Shown here: piece after piece, positions 35,560 to 46,827 of the stretch
Layout of the letters: each line of letters begins with the position of its first letter
Numbering within the stretch: the first letter of the stretch is position 1
Assembly: GCA_003952965.2 (NCBI GenBank)
Contig: CM025851.1
Coordinates: 29,536,664 to 29,600,663, forward strand
Direction of reading: 5' to 3'
Source of the DNA: Morella rubra
Lineage: Eukaryota; Streptophyta; Magnoliopsida; Fagales; Myricaceae
DNA: 64,000 nt
Made by a program: the position numbers and the translations under genes
Notes under the pieces: generated by a model
What the model was told of the DNA's origin: nothing
Database searches by the model: none
The model's input: only the letters and a program-made list of their open reading frames with translations

Positions 35560-37115
35560 CTTCTAATTCTAACCCGGACCTCCAGTCAGAACAATCAGGG
35601 AGAGGGGAAGACGCCGGTGTGCCCGTTTGCGGATGTGGAGACTGACGGGATAGAGACAACTCGTGATAAATCGGGCTTCAGTTTATTTTATCTTTTGATT
35701 CGCCTGTTGCTTAGGGAAGCGAAATGGCAGTCAGCCTCCAGCGGTAAGAAGGACGAGAGCTCATTTCTTTCAATTGAGGCCCTCTTTTACATTGGTCTTG
35801 CAATATTCCTCTACATAACCGAGCGTGTTCAAATGCCATGTCTGCAATCTAGCCCTCATAGTGGGGTCTCATCACGGGCATCAGAGTCAGAGGCTACTTG
35901 CCATCTGCTTTTCTCACAATAGGGTTCATGGTTATCACCCCATCCCCGGTTGCAGTGGTTAGTCTCGTAGTTGGCTGCTTTGCTCAACTTTCATTTGAAA
36001 GATATCTTCACAATCGTGGATCGTTTATTTGTGAGGTAGATCATAGACGACTTCCCCTGGTTTGAATGCTTTGTTATTGATGGTGCGAAAATTGATCTGA
36101 CTTAACAGATGGGCCGCTTCCATGCTTTCTTGTCTAGTATTGGATATACGAAACAGGATAGAGTGAACGGAGCTTTCTTGCATGGGTGAGCCTCTGATCC
36201 TTATGTTAGAATTCGGAGAGGGAATATAATTTAGCACTAAGTTTTCTTAGTGTCTATAGACAATAGAATACGTACCATAGCGCTTTTATAGGAGTGTTGT
36301 CCTGTCCACTTTATGGGAGAAAACGGTAACCGCGGATAGGACATATCATACATTTTCTTACCCTCAAGACACCTGATACGAAAGCTCTGGGCGACTGAGA
36401 GGACGAGGGAGATCGGTGTCCTTGCGTGTGGAGGTCTCGTGCGATTGATTGGACTCGACGAGAATGGTTTCCTACAGACGGAGGTTCTTTGCTACTGATG
36501 GGACTCGGTAGGAAAGGTTTCCCTGTAGGCGGAGGTGCCTTGCAGCCAACGGGACACAGGAGATAGGTGCCTCTGCATGGTGAGGCTCTTTGTGGCTGAC
36601 AGGACGCGGGAGATAGGTGCCTCTGCATGGTGAGGCTCTTTGTGGCTGACGGGACGTGACCTTGCATACTAGGACTTTTCTAATCCTTTCCACAGGCCCA
36701 CCTTTTTGGGGCTTGGTACCTTTTGGGCGTCGGGATTTTCGGGTAAGCCCGTAGCCCATGACTTTTCCTAACTTATAGACTTTTCTCCACGGGACTTTCT
36801 TTAATTACGCTAGGCTGAGCCTTTCAGGTGGGCTGAAGATTCTATTCTCATCATTTATAAACCATCTAACCAAAATCATGGGTTTGACGAAGTTGAGGTT
36901 AATTTTGCAGGTCTATAGACTCTATCAAAGAGAAGCAGCTCACTATATTGAGTTGTAGGTGTTGTCGCTGCAAGGATACTAGAAATCCATAGAACTTTAC
37001 TAAGAATTGTTGTGATGTCTGGTGTGCTTATAGCTCTCCGAGTTCTTTGTGTGGTTTGCCTTCTGTCCTTGATGACGTTTCTAATAAGCCTTTTGCCCTT
37101 TTGGACCCGTAGCAT
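35560..37115 (+). pseudogene. broken paralogue of the 48041-50826 membrane-protein gene
   Basis: 35585-35790 matches exon 3 of the downstream gene (KSG, EAKWQSA against EAKLQSA, DESSFL against EKSSFL). 35790-36010 matches exon 4 (LFYIGLAIFLYITERVQ against LFYIGIATFLLVTDRVQ), with stops and deletions. The exon 4/intron 4 border (TGTGAG|GTAGAT) and the intron 4 acceptor (TTTTGCAG|GTCTATAGACTC at about 36910) are both preserved, so this is a DNA-level duplication and not a retrocopy. The exon 3/4 junction is a fusion that removed intron 3 and flanking coding sequence. Exon 5 homology starts VYRLYQ and stops after 15 codons (TAG at about 36957). About 790 bp of foreign DNA sits in intron 4. Same strand as the intact gene. 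Confidence 0.82.
36085..36868. mobile_element. insertion inside the paralogue's intron 4, with 60-bp tandem units
   Basis: This sequence has no counterpart in the 81-bp intron of the intact gene. It is GC-richer and carries a near-identical direct repeat (GGGAGATAGGTGCCTCTGCA at about 36548 and 36608) plus more diverged copies around 36390-36540. It may be a solo LTR, since TGTTAGAATTC occurs near 36203, but the ends and duplication are not certain. Confidence 0.5.
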
Positions 37116-37829
37116 GAGATGTTGTATATTTTAACTCGATAATCTAACATTTTTTTTTTTCTTAATAAGAAAAAGAATTCACAGTTGAATCACAATTCTA
37201 GTTCATTTAAACTCGAGATTATCTCATGGCACGAGATCTTGCAACAGTAGTGGGACACACCTAGATCCCCCGTGAGGTAATTTTCTGGCTTAAATGCATT
37301 TTATGTTCCTGTGGTACGTGCGAATTACAGATATACCCCTAAGGTAAACAAAGTCATTTTCATACCCCTGAGGTAAACTTCAAGATCACAATATGTCCCT
37401 CCGTTCCTTTACTGTTTGAAAATTTAACAGTGAGTGTTGATGTGGCAAAAATAAACATATAAGCACCAATCAGATGATACCACGTGTTTCCTAGACCCAC
37501 AATTGCTAAGTCACTTGTTCGGCCATATGCCACGTCATTGCCTCCTAGACATGTCAGTGACACATCATCATTTCTTTTTAATTTTACTTTTAATTTAAAA
37601 AAAAAACGTTAATTGGGGCTAAGTTGAACGGCGCCGTTCAGCTTAGCCCCAAATCAAACTCCCTTCTCTCCCTCCCCCAACTACGATTTCTTCTCCCCCT
37701 TTCTGCTCTAAGTCCTTTCTCCAGAAAGCAAATTTGCAGTTGAATATTAGAAATAAGTCTACAGCTGCTGAGTGCTATACACGAACAGAAGTTTGCCTTA
37801 AAGGTTGTACTAAATTTGCTGATAAGTAT

Positions 37830-38349
37830 TGATGGGCCATAATATGACTGGTTCAGCCCATCAAAAAGACACAAGCCCATATGCAATCTCATCCAAGGCC
37901 AAAGTACATTCTAGGCCCTCAACTCACATAAGTGTAAGTTAATCTCCCCAGGACTCCAGGAAAGATAAGGACTCAAGATGCTTCAAGACTCCTAGTAAGA
38001 CAAGGGGTCCTAAAGCCCATACTGCTGGACTCCTTTTAGGACTCTAACATCCCCCTCTTACAACAATAATGACTCCAGGTAAGACAAGGATTCAAAAGGC
38101 TTTAGGACTCTAGGTAAGATAAAGAGTCCTGAAGCCCGTACCATTAAACTCCTTTGGAACTCTAGCACCCCCCATATAAATAGCCAGGTTCTTCCCTTCA
38201 TATTTTCTCAAGCTAAATTGATCTTCTAATGCTCAACTCTTCTTGATATCTAACTTAGGTATCGGAGTCTCAAAATCCAACGCCGCCCCTCTCTTTGTTC
38301 CCTTTCAGGTCTAATCGGCTCCTGCAATTGATGATTTTTGGCATTATCA
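37830..38349 (+). repeat. 5' LTR
   Basis: Begins TGATGGGCCATAATATGACT and ends TTTTTGGCATTATCA. Contains a TATA box (CATATAAATAGCC near 38174). Confidence 0.88.
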
Positions 38350-39880
38350 GTTGGCGTCGTCTGTGAGAATTCTCGAAAAAAGCCTCCTCCAAACAATGCA
38401 GGCTCACCATAGCTTCTTCTGGCCATCTCCCTTGCATCCCTTGTTACCATCGTTATCTAGGAACATGTTGGTAGAGAATTCAAGATCACTTGTAGGGAAG
38501 ATTTTATACGCTACAGATTAGCATTTCTTGTATACGTTCTTAATCTTTCTTAGGGGGGATTTCTTCGTTAAAGAATAGGATCTTATTCGATATATTGGTG
38601 TTGGTTTTCTCACAGTATTGTGTGTCGTTGGGAAAATTGATTTCAGGTGGTAGCAGTATAGGCTTTCATTTGTTGATGATAATCTTTTCTTTGTTTTCTT
38701 ATAATATTTTGTTGGAATTATTCCTTCTTATATATAATTTAAATCTGCACCTAATCACTGTTACGCAATTTGTGGACTTTCTTAAAGATTCCTACTTGTC
38801 GATCATCTGCATATTTTATACTTCTTTTCCTTATTTGAAATTTGAATTGATATGTGCATAATAATCTTGAATTTCGTACTCAAAATTTGAATTGATATGT
38901 ACATAACGTGTTTTCTCAACGCGTTACTTTTTCGCGAAACTAGTATGGATATAGTTGTACCGTGCACATCGCTTTGTTATTCAACAGGACAGTATATCCT
39001 TTGAGCAGTTTCTTATTATTTTGGTCTTTGTAATTAGGATAAACAGATCTAGTTTCTTTCATTTAATATCATTCTAATGGATTGCTTGGCTGAACATTAT
39101 GAATTGTTTCTTCACGATGGATTCAAATCAGTTTTGACTCGTTTGCTATTATAACTGTTGCAGCATCATGTGGTTAAAGCTTCATCATTACACTTCAGCT
39201 AACATTTGAGCTTTGTGCTTCGATATCAGAAGATGTTAAAAAGTTTGAATTTTATTAAAAATAGAGTGACTAAACTGATTTTCTCGTAATATGGCTGCAT
39301 ATTTTGTAAAAAGATAATCTTTATTTTCTTAGGATTGTGGTATTTGCCGGTGAGGAAATTTTCTTGTTCCTTTCCAATTCTTCATTAGTTAATGTGTACA
39401 TTTATGCCAATCTTTCCACGCAGGGAAGTACAATCTTCGAATGAAAAGCAAAATTTAAAATCTCTTTGATTAAAAAAAAAAAATCTTGTTATAGATTGAC
39501 AAGTAACAACTTTTCAATTCTAAGTTTTTGGTGCTTTTTGCGGAAAAGTTGCTATATGCTTTGCACGTATCGGCATAATGGAGAAAATTCTGAAACAATC
39601 TCAGTTAAGCGGTAACTCTCAACTTGTTCTGTTTGAGAAGGATAGAACACATGATAAGAAATGATTCTCATCCTACTCTACTTGATAAGGATAAAATTCT
39701 TTTAAATTCAAATATTTAATTGAAGTTTTGTAACTCCATTCTATGCTAAAGTTTCTTTTTCTTTTTTTGAAAAATTTCATTTTTAGTCATTAAATTTTGA
39801 ACTCTTTTACGATTTGGTTATTAAGATTTTTTTTTTCAGATTTTAATTATCAAATTTAGGCCCTCGTAAATAATAGGTCA
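38350..39880. other. retrotransposon interior, non-coding
   Basis: Between the primer-binding region and the inverted-arm unit. Stops are frequent in all frames. No gag or pol similarity is visible. Confidence 0.5.
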
Positions 39881-39890
39881 TTTTGTGTGT

Positions 39891-41386
39891 TGACCGTCTG
39901 TTGATTGACAGTACCTCTCTTTATGTCAACACCTTTGCTTAGTCAGCTCCATGTCACTCCCCGCTCTGCCTAAAACGACAGACCTTGCACCTTCCCTATT
40001 CCTAATGTCCAAACCGCACCGTTTTACTAATGTGCAGCGCAGCCTCGAAACCTTCAACCTAGCAAACACCCGAGACCCCCAAATCAGCCTGCCCTAACAT
40101 GTCCTGTCCTGTCCTCTCACACAAGACCTTCATCACCCCGACGTTCCTCTCGCACATCACCCGTTACCCCTAAATCAGCGTGTATAGAGGCGGCCAATCT
40201 GAACAAAGGAAGAAATTAGAAATCGGAGAAAGGGGGCAAACCGTAGAAATCGTAGATTTGTGGTTTGTTTTCATTATGTCTGAAGAGAGGTGAGACCTAT
40301 CTGCCTGAGGTTTGCTGAAATTTCTTTGGGTGAATTCCTTTAGGTTTGCTGTATCCTGAGTTCTTTAAAATCTCGATGTTCAGTCATAGTAATAGGTGCA
40401 ACAAATCGCCCTAATGCTGTTGATCCAGCATTAAGGCGACCTGGGAGATTTGATCTGGAAATTTATTTTCCGCTTCCATCCGTTGAGGATAGAGCTGCCA
40501 TTTTGTCTCTACATACTCGACGGTGGCCAAAACCAGCTAATGGATCCTTGCTCAAGAGGATTGCAAAAAGAACAGCAGGTTTTGCTGGTGCTGATCTATA
40601 AGCCCTCTGTACGCAAGTTGCCATGACTGCTTTGAAAAGGAATTTCCCTCTACAACAAATTTTATCTGATGCTGCAGAGAAAGCTTATGTTAATAAACGC
40701 CTTCCTCTTCCTACCTTTGCAGTGGAGGAGAGGGATTGGCTGGAGGCCCTATTATCTGCTCTGCCTCCATGCTCCCGAAGAGAAGCAGAAATTGATGCTA
40801 ATGATATATTTTTTGCTCCTCTTCCCTGCCATCTTATTCCTTGTCTGCTGTAAGCATTTTGCACTTTGCTTGTATCTCTTTATCATGATAAACGCCTAAG
40901 GTTACTAGCACCTATTCGTACAGCGACAGCAATGATCCAAAGTGTTATGGTTTATGCTTTAGATAAGAATAAATGCCTCCTGAACGTTGGTGGTCCCATC
41001 TTGATGATTTTCTTAAAGAAATGGATATGGCGAAGGAAATAGAGAGGAAAAATTTTAAAAAACGTGTGATAAAGTGAAACTAGAATTGGTTGGCCAAACA
41101 AATATTTCACAATAATGATTCAAATAGGTCCACGTGTAATTTTGCCAACAGGAGAAAACGCATGATGCGATTATTAAACCCTTTTCCTAATAGTTTCTGA
41201 AACTTTCAGATTTCAAAACAGTGTGGTTTTGATTTTAAGTTAGCCCTGCCGTGGGTTTTGATTTTCATTATAACTGTGAGTCGTTTAGGCCGAGAGGAAT
41301 TAGGAAGAGAGTGACGTGGAAAAAACTGAGCTAACTAAGTATAAACGTTGAGGTGGAAAGAAATCTCGTTAGTCAATAGACGGTCA
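39891..41386. mobile_element. possible Pack-MULE carrying an AAA+ gene fragment
   Basis: Diverged inverted arms: the left (39891-40027) contains TGACCGTCTGTTGATTGAC, TTGCTTAGTCAGCTC, GTCACTC and AACCGCACCGTTTTA; the reverse of the right (41213-41386) contains TGACCGTCTATTGACTAAC, ATACTTAGTTAGCTCAG, GTCACTC and AACCACACTGTTTTG in the same order. Between them lies a fragment of a host gene (40387-41060), the signature of a Pack-MULE. The outer ends and target duplication could not be fixed, so this remains probable. Confidence 0.5.
40387..41060 (+). pseudogene. fragment of an ATAD2/CDC48-related AAA+ ATPase gene
   Basis: Begins within the AAA+ core at VIGATNRPNAVDPALRRPGRF (sensor-1 Asn region and Arg-finger region), then IYFPLPSVEDRAAILSLHT. 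A stop replaces a codon at 40599-40601 (GADL*ALCTQ). The frame then continues to 40853 with AMTALKRNFPLQ, FAVEERDWLEALL, PPCSRREAEI and LPCHLIPCLL. Past that, frame-shifted similarity runs to EMDMAKEIERK at about 41045. I recognise this order from the plant ATAD2-like bromodomain AAA protein (chromatin-associated ATPase); that identity is from memory. Walker A and B and the bromodomain are absent. No introns are visible inside. Dead fragment. Confidence 0.8.
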
Positions 41387-41689
41387 TCTCTCTCTTTTTT
41401 GTGAAAGTTATAGCTGAAGGGACACATTTTTACACCAAGTCAAACATGTTATTTGGTAGAAATTTGTGTTCTACATTTACTCCTACTCTATGCGGAGCAA
41501 CGAATTTAGATACGACAAGTTTGAAGTCAAACAGGAAGGAAGAACTCTTTGTGGGACCTTAGCAAGACTTGCATGGATTTAATTTATTGGTTTACTGATA
41601 ATATCTCTTTATCTAACTTGATAATTTCATTTTATCTCAACGTATAATCTTGTTTCATCTTATCTAACATGACGACCAATTAGCTTTAT

Positions 41690-42300
41690 CTTATCTGTGC
41701 CAAGGGCACCTCTACACCAACAAAACGGTCTTTATCGCTATGCCAAGGGCACCCCTATACCAATAAAGCGGTCTCTATTGCTGTGCCATAGGCACCCCTA
41801 CACCAACAAAGCGGTCTTTACAGCTGTGCCACGAGCACCTCTACACCAACAAAGCGGTCTCTACCGCTATGCCAAGGGCACTCCTACACCAATAAAGCGG
41901 TCTTAATGTTACAATGCCAAGAGCACCCTTAATGTTACAATGCCAAGAGCACCATGAAGTTATAGTGCCAAGAGCACTTTCAAAGTTACAGTGCCAAGAG
42001 CACCTTTAATGATACAGTGCTAAGAGCACAATACAGTGCCAAGTTACAATGCCAAGAGCACCCTTAATGATACAATGCCAAGAGCATTATGAAGTTACAG
42101 TGTTAAGAGCACCCTTAATGTTATACTGCCAAGAGTACCCTTAATGTTACTGTGTCAAGAACACCATGAAGATACAGTACCAAGAGCACCCTTAATGTTA
42201 CAGTGCTAAGAGCGCCATGAAGGACAGTGCCAAGAGCGCCATGATACAGTGCCAAGGGCACCTTTTGGTCTCAGCGACCCTAGTGAGCACCTCCATGATG
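41690..42300 (+). repeat. minisatellite arrays in the LTR retrotransposon (left block)
   Basis: 41695-41910: about five units of 42-43 bp built on TGCCAAGGGCACC...ACACCAACAAAGCGGTCT. 41915-42260: shorter units of about 23-28 bp built on TACAGTGCCAAGAGCACCCT. Both share the core TGCCAAG(G/A)GCACC. Confidence 0.9.
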
Positions 42301-42361
42301 GGAGCACCCCGTATGGCTGGTTTAACTCATCAGTGCCACATGCACCCTGTGAGTCTAATAA

Positions 42362-43945
42362 CAACCCAAGAGGGGGGGGGTGAATTGGATTTATAAAAAA
42401 TGTTTTCCCTTTTAATAAAAATGCAGATCTGGAAAATATACTATTTTTACAAATACAAGAGCAGATCTGAATATGCTTAATGCTTCTTAATAAAAAGAAC
42501 AATAAATCATAAAGCATAAATCTCCACAAGTATGAATATGTACTGAAACGTAAGAGAGATAGAGTTAGAGAGATGACACGTAATTTTAGGTGGTTCGGCC
42601 AACACTTGCCTACGTCCACCCCCAAGGCTATTGACTTCCTTCTTCCTATTCTCCAAATAGCAAATACACCTTAGCTTCCGGGTGCTAAGAACCTTTACAA
42701 AACGTTTTTCGAGCTCACGCTTCAACTCTCTCACAAATCCCAAAACCCAAGGGATTTCTTCTACTCTTACAAGTAGGACAAGTGTTATCCAACACTCCTC
42801 ACAAATCCCAAAACCCAAGGGATTTCTTCTACCCTCACGAGTAGGACAAGTGTTCACCCAACACTCAAGTGTTTTACAAATAATGGGTACAATAAGGAAT
42901 GGCTCTTTAAGCCAAATATGCAAGTGGAAAGCTCACAACGTGTGGAATGGCTCTCTAAGCCAAATTAGCAAATGAAAAGCTCAATAAAGTGCAAGAAGAC
43001 AAGATTCTTGAATGAAACCTAAAGTTTGGCAAGTAGGAGCACAAGCTTTCTTGATAGGTGCGGTCTTCCCTCTTCTTCAAAGCACTTTCTCTCTCTAGAA
43101 GTTAGGGCACGATTGATTGCAAGTGTGCTGTGTCTTCTTCAAGAAACTTCTCTCTCTTTGGAGGCTAGATCGTCAAGGATAAGCACGAGAAGAAGATTTA
43201 ACAATGGGAGCTTTGATCTTGGAGGAATCAACAAATGAAATCTTTGGATCTTGCTTTCTCTCTCTATCGGAGGTAGATTTTGAATAATGATGCAAGTCCT
43301 TGCTTTCTCTCTCTATCTCATTCTTCTTATAGCCCCAAATCTTCAACGGTCATCAAAGCCCTCAAAAGTGCCGTTGGAAGGGCATCCAAGTCATTTGAGA
43401 CCATTTGGAGACTTTTTGGATGAGTTGGCGTCGTTTCCAGAGTATCTGCAAATTTGCACCATGTGTCGACACATTGTCTTCATGTGTCGACACTTTAAAC
43501 TTAGTCTGAAATTTTGCTCTCGGGAGACAGTGCAATGTGTCGACACTTGTCTTCAATGTGTCAACACTTGTCTTTAATGTGTCGACATATTGAATACTTA
43601 GTCTGAAATTTTACTCTCGGGAGACAGTGCAATGTGTCGACACTTGTTTCAATGTGTCGACACATTGAATACTTAGTCTGAAAAATTTGTTCTTTGACAG
43701 CAACTACTCCAATTCAACATATCTCAAAAACACCTACAATATAAAAATTGACCAATTAACTTGTGAAATGGTGTTCAAGTATGCTAAGAGATATTTTAGA
43801 AAGATAACCTCAATATCTGAAATAAATCCTTTAGAAAAGAGGATTGACAATGTAAAATCTAAAATCTAAAATCCTTCAAAACTTAGAATTTTTGTTATCA
43901 TCAAAATCAATTATGGATTGTTTGCAAAACAACCTTGGGCTAACA
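42362..43945. mobile_element. insertion between the two minisatellite blocks
   Basis: This separates TTTTGGTCTCAGCGACCCTA (42261 on) from a near-copy CTTTGGTCTCAGCGATCCCT (43949 on). It starts near ACAACCCAAGAGGGGGGG and ends near AACAACC. It contains an 80-bp near-direct repeat (CACAAATCCCAAAACCCAAG at 42732 and 42801) and the ATGTGTCGACACAT palindrome cluster. I cannot assign the family. No coding region. Confidence 0.45.
43465..43665. repeat. cluster of ATGTGTCGACAC palindromes
   Basis: The motif TGTGTCGACA occurs at least six times in 200 bp. Two occurrences are embedded in a longer direct repeat containing AGTCTGAAATTTT(G/A)CTCTCGGGAG. Confidence 0.85.
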
Positions 43946-43979
43946 CACCCTTTGGTCTCAGCGATCCCTACATCAGCAA

Positions 43980-44620
43980 CTTAGCCTCAGCAGCCTGTGC
44001 CAGGGGTACCTTTACATCAACAACTTGGCCTCAGCGGCCTGTGCCTCGGGCACCTTTACATCAGTAACTTGGCCTTAACGGCCTGTGTTATGGGCACCTT
44101 TACATCAGCAAATGGCCTTAACAGCCTGTGTTACGGGCACCTTTACATCAGCAAATGGCCCCAGCGGCTTGTGCCATGGGCACCCCTACATCAGCAAATT
44201 GGCCTCGACGCCCTATGCCATAGGCACCCCTATATCAACAAATTGGCCCCAGTGGCCTATGCCACGAGCACCCTTACATTAGCAAATTGGCCTTAACAGC
44301 CTGTGCCAAGGGCACTCCTACATCAGCAACTTGGCCTCGACGACCTGTGCCTGTGCCCTGACGCCAGCAAATTGTTGGTCTCACAGGGTCAATAACATTA
44401 CTACACCAGGGAACAGGTATAACTCTGTAACACCAAGGACACCTTCACACCAGGGGACTGATCTAACTCCACAATGCCAAGGGCACCTCCACACTAGAGA
44501 ACTGGTTTGATTCCACAGTGCCAAGGGCACCTCAATACCAAAAGATTGGTCTAACTCCACAATACCAAGATACATCCCTACACTAGAGGATTGGTCTTAC
44601 TCGACACTCCTTATAAATAG
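43980..44620 (+). repeat. minisatellite arrays in the LTR retrotransposon (right block)
   Basis: About eight units of 42-46 bp built on GCCTGTGCCA(T/A)GGGCACC...ACATCAGCAA(C/A)TTGGCC, then about four units built on CCAAGGGCACCTC...GATTCCACAATG. They share the GGGCACC core with the left block. Confidence 0.88.
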
Positions 44621-44929
44621 CATATGAAAACTAGACTGATCCCACTTGAGAAGACAATGTCTCACTTGGCTTAACAAAAATAATAAAAGACCCAGCACAA
44701 CGATGGCACCTATGAACAAAGCACATTTAGGTACCTGCAGCAGCCCGTGAACCCACAAACCCTAGGAACACCGACAGAGGCAGATGAGATCCACACCCCA
44801 TAATTCGAAACCCATGATTCGAGGCCCCCTTCATATTTCGGGCTGCCACTGTTGAGTCGTAGGGCAGTCCAACAACAACCGGTCCGAAAAATCCCGGTTT
44901 ATCTAATCCCTTTTGAAGAGAGAACTCCT

Positions 44930-45432
44930 TATGGGCCATAATATGACTGGCCCAGCCCATTAAAAAGACACGAGCCCATTTACAGTCTCATCCAAGGCCA
45001 CAGGTGCATTCTAGGCCTTCAACTCACATAAGTGTAAGTTAATTTCTCCAGGACTCCAGATGCTTCACGACTCCTGGTAAGACAAGGAGTCCTGAAGCCC
45101 ATACTGCTGGACTCCCTTTAGGACTCTAGCATCCCCCTCTTCTAACGATAAGGACTCTAGATAAGACAAGGATCCAAGAGGCTTTAGGACTCTAGGTAAG
45201 ACAAGGAGTTCTGAAGCCCATACCATTAAAACTCATTTTAGAACTCTAGCACCCCCATATAAATAGCCAGGTACTCCCCTTCATATTTTCTCAAGCTAAA
45301 TTGGTCTTTTAATACTCAACTCTTCTTGATATCTAACTTAGGCATCGGAGTCTCCACATCCGACGCCGCCCCTCTCTTTGTTCCCTTTCAGGTCTGATTG
45401 GCTCTGGCTATTGGTGATTTTTGGCATCATCA
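44930..45432 (+). repeat. 3' LTR
   Basis: Matches 37830-38349 with scattered differences and short indels. The first bases read TTATGGGCC instead of TGATGGGCC. It ends GGCATCATCA followed by the AGTAT duplication. Confidence 0.86.
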
Positions 45433-46827
45433 AGTATAATACATCCTCTGAATCATAAGCTTCATGAATAGGTTTTTTTCCTTTATCTCTGTATGGGAAT
45501 CATGTATGAAAGGTACTTATTGGGGGAAAAAACCCATAAATGAAGGTTGCTAAAGATTGACCTCATAAAACCTAGGTGTGATATAAAAATGAACAACCCT
45601 TTTGCAGAGAGATTTAGCATGTGGGAAATGAACTGTTCTCGGAATTAGCTGTGAACTTGTCATTTCAGTGCATAGGTTCATGAGTTAGAAGGGCAAAAGA
45701 TAGTCTTTTAAAGGTTGGCGATTGACCATGAGCTGTCTAAAACCATTACTTTCAATAGGACTTAGGGTAGATTTGATTTCGGAAAGGGGAGAAGGGAGTT
45801 CGATTTGGGGCTAAGTCGATAGGACGTTTTTTTGTTTTAAAAAAAATATTCTAAAAATGATGACGTGATAAAAATTTAAAAAAGGATGACATGTCTAGGA
45901 GGCAATGACGTGGCATATAACCAGGCAAGTGACTTGGCAATTGTAGGACCAGGAAACACATGGCATCACTTGATTGGTGCTAACGTGTTTATTTTTGCCA
46001 CGTCAACACTTACCATTAAAGTTTCAAACGGCAAAGGAACGGAGAGGTATATTGTGACCTTGAAGTTTACTTTAGGGGTATAAAAATGATTTTGTTTATC
46101 TCAGGGGCATATCTGCAATTCGAGCATACCACAAGGGCATAAGATACATTTAAGCCTAATTTTTTGCATCCAGCTAGTGTCCTTATTCTTTGTTCTTATT
46201 AATTCGTCGAGAGATGAACATTACCTAGTTAGTAGTTTCTCCTTGTTAATTGTTAAGGATACATCAATTTAAACTCCGATCTAAACACGGTGTAAATCTC
46301 ACACTTATCAAAAGCATTAGAAAATAAAACCAAGATCAATGGCTCCGATGAAGTGGCGACAAAATTTGCCAATAATATTTTTTATATTTAACTTAGATAC
46401 ACCCTATTTCTTATATTTTCGAACTATTACTTTCAACTTTAAGAAGTCCTTAAAAAAGAGATATATCTTCACTTTCCTACATATGAATAGCATATAAATT
46501 ACAAAAACTTTTATTTTTTTCTCCTCTCGTTGTCCTTAACGTTGTTTAGATTTTGAAAAAAGATTTGTGTTTTACGACAAAATAGGAAAAAGGTCAATGG
46601 GATTTATATTTATTGTCAGGAGAAAATACATTTTGTATATTGTAACTTTTACAATTTAGACAATAAATTATTAAATCCAACATATGGCACCCCAACTACT
46701 AATATGTTTTTATACTTTCTATCTCACAGTAAGTTTTTTTATTTAAATTTATTAAAAATGTGTCACGTGTAATTATTGTTCCGTGTCTTTGTCAATTATA
46801 ACAAGGAATTCAAAATATAAACTCATG

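Larger units (their letters stand above)
37830..45432 (+). mobile_element. non-autonomous LTR retrotransposon, complete (7.6 kb)
   Basis: 5' LTR 37830-38349 (520 bp) and 3' LTR about 44930-45432 are closely similar, both with TATAAATAGCCAGG. The 5' LTR starts TGATGGGCC and ends GGCATTATCA; the 3' LTR ends GGCATCATCA. A perfect 5-bp target duplication AGTAT flanks it (37825-37829 and 45433-45437). After the 5' LTR, GTTGGCGTCGTCTGTGAGAA fits a Ty3/gypsy-type primer-binding region; a purine-rich GAAGAGAGAA precedes the 3' LTR. No gag, protease, reverse transcriptase or integrase frame exists inside. The interior holds an AAA+ gene fragment, minisatellites and another insertion. It needed an autonomous partner to move. 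Confidence 0.88.
37287..46156. mobile_element. Mutator-like element with long terminal inverted repeats, split by an LTR retrotransposon
   Basis: Left arm about 37287-37680 and right arm about 45780-46156 are inverted copies: the left begins GGCTTAAATGCATTTTATG and the reverse of the right begins GGCTTAAATGTATCTTATG. Both contain GCCTCCTAGACATGTCA and end near AAATCAAACTCCCTTCTC / AAATCGAACTCCCTTCTC. The flanks TAATTTTCT (37278-37286) and TAATTTTTT (46157-46165) match 8 of 9, the 9-bp duplication of Mutator-like elements. Removing the inserted retrotransposon and its duplication leaves about 1.26 kb with no transposase, so it is non-autonomous. Confidence 0.85.

Noticed and set aside
41697..41906. 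Repetitive 69-codon frame (HQQ..GLYRYAKGTP type)
   Set aside because: Translation of the 42-43-bp minisatellite.
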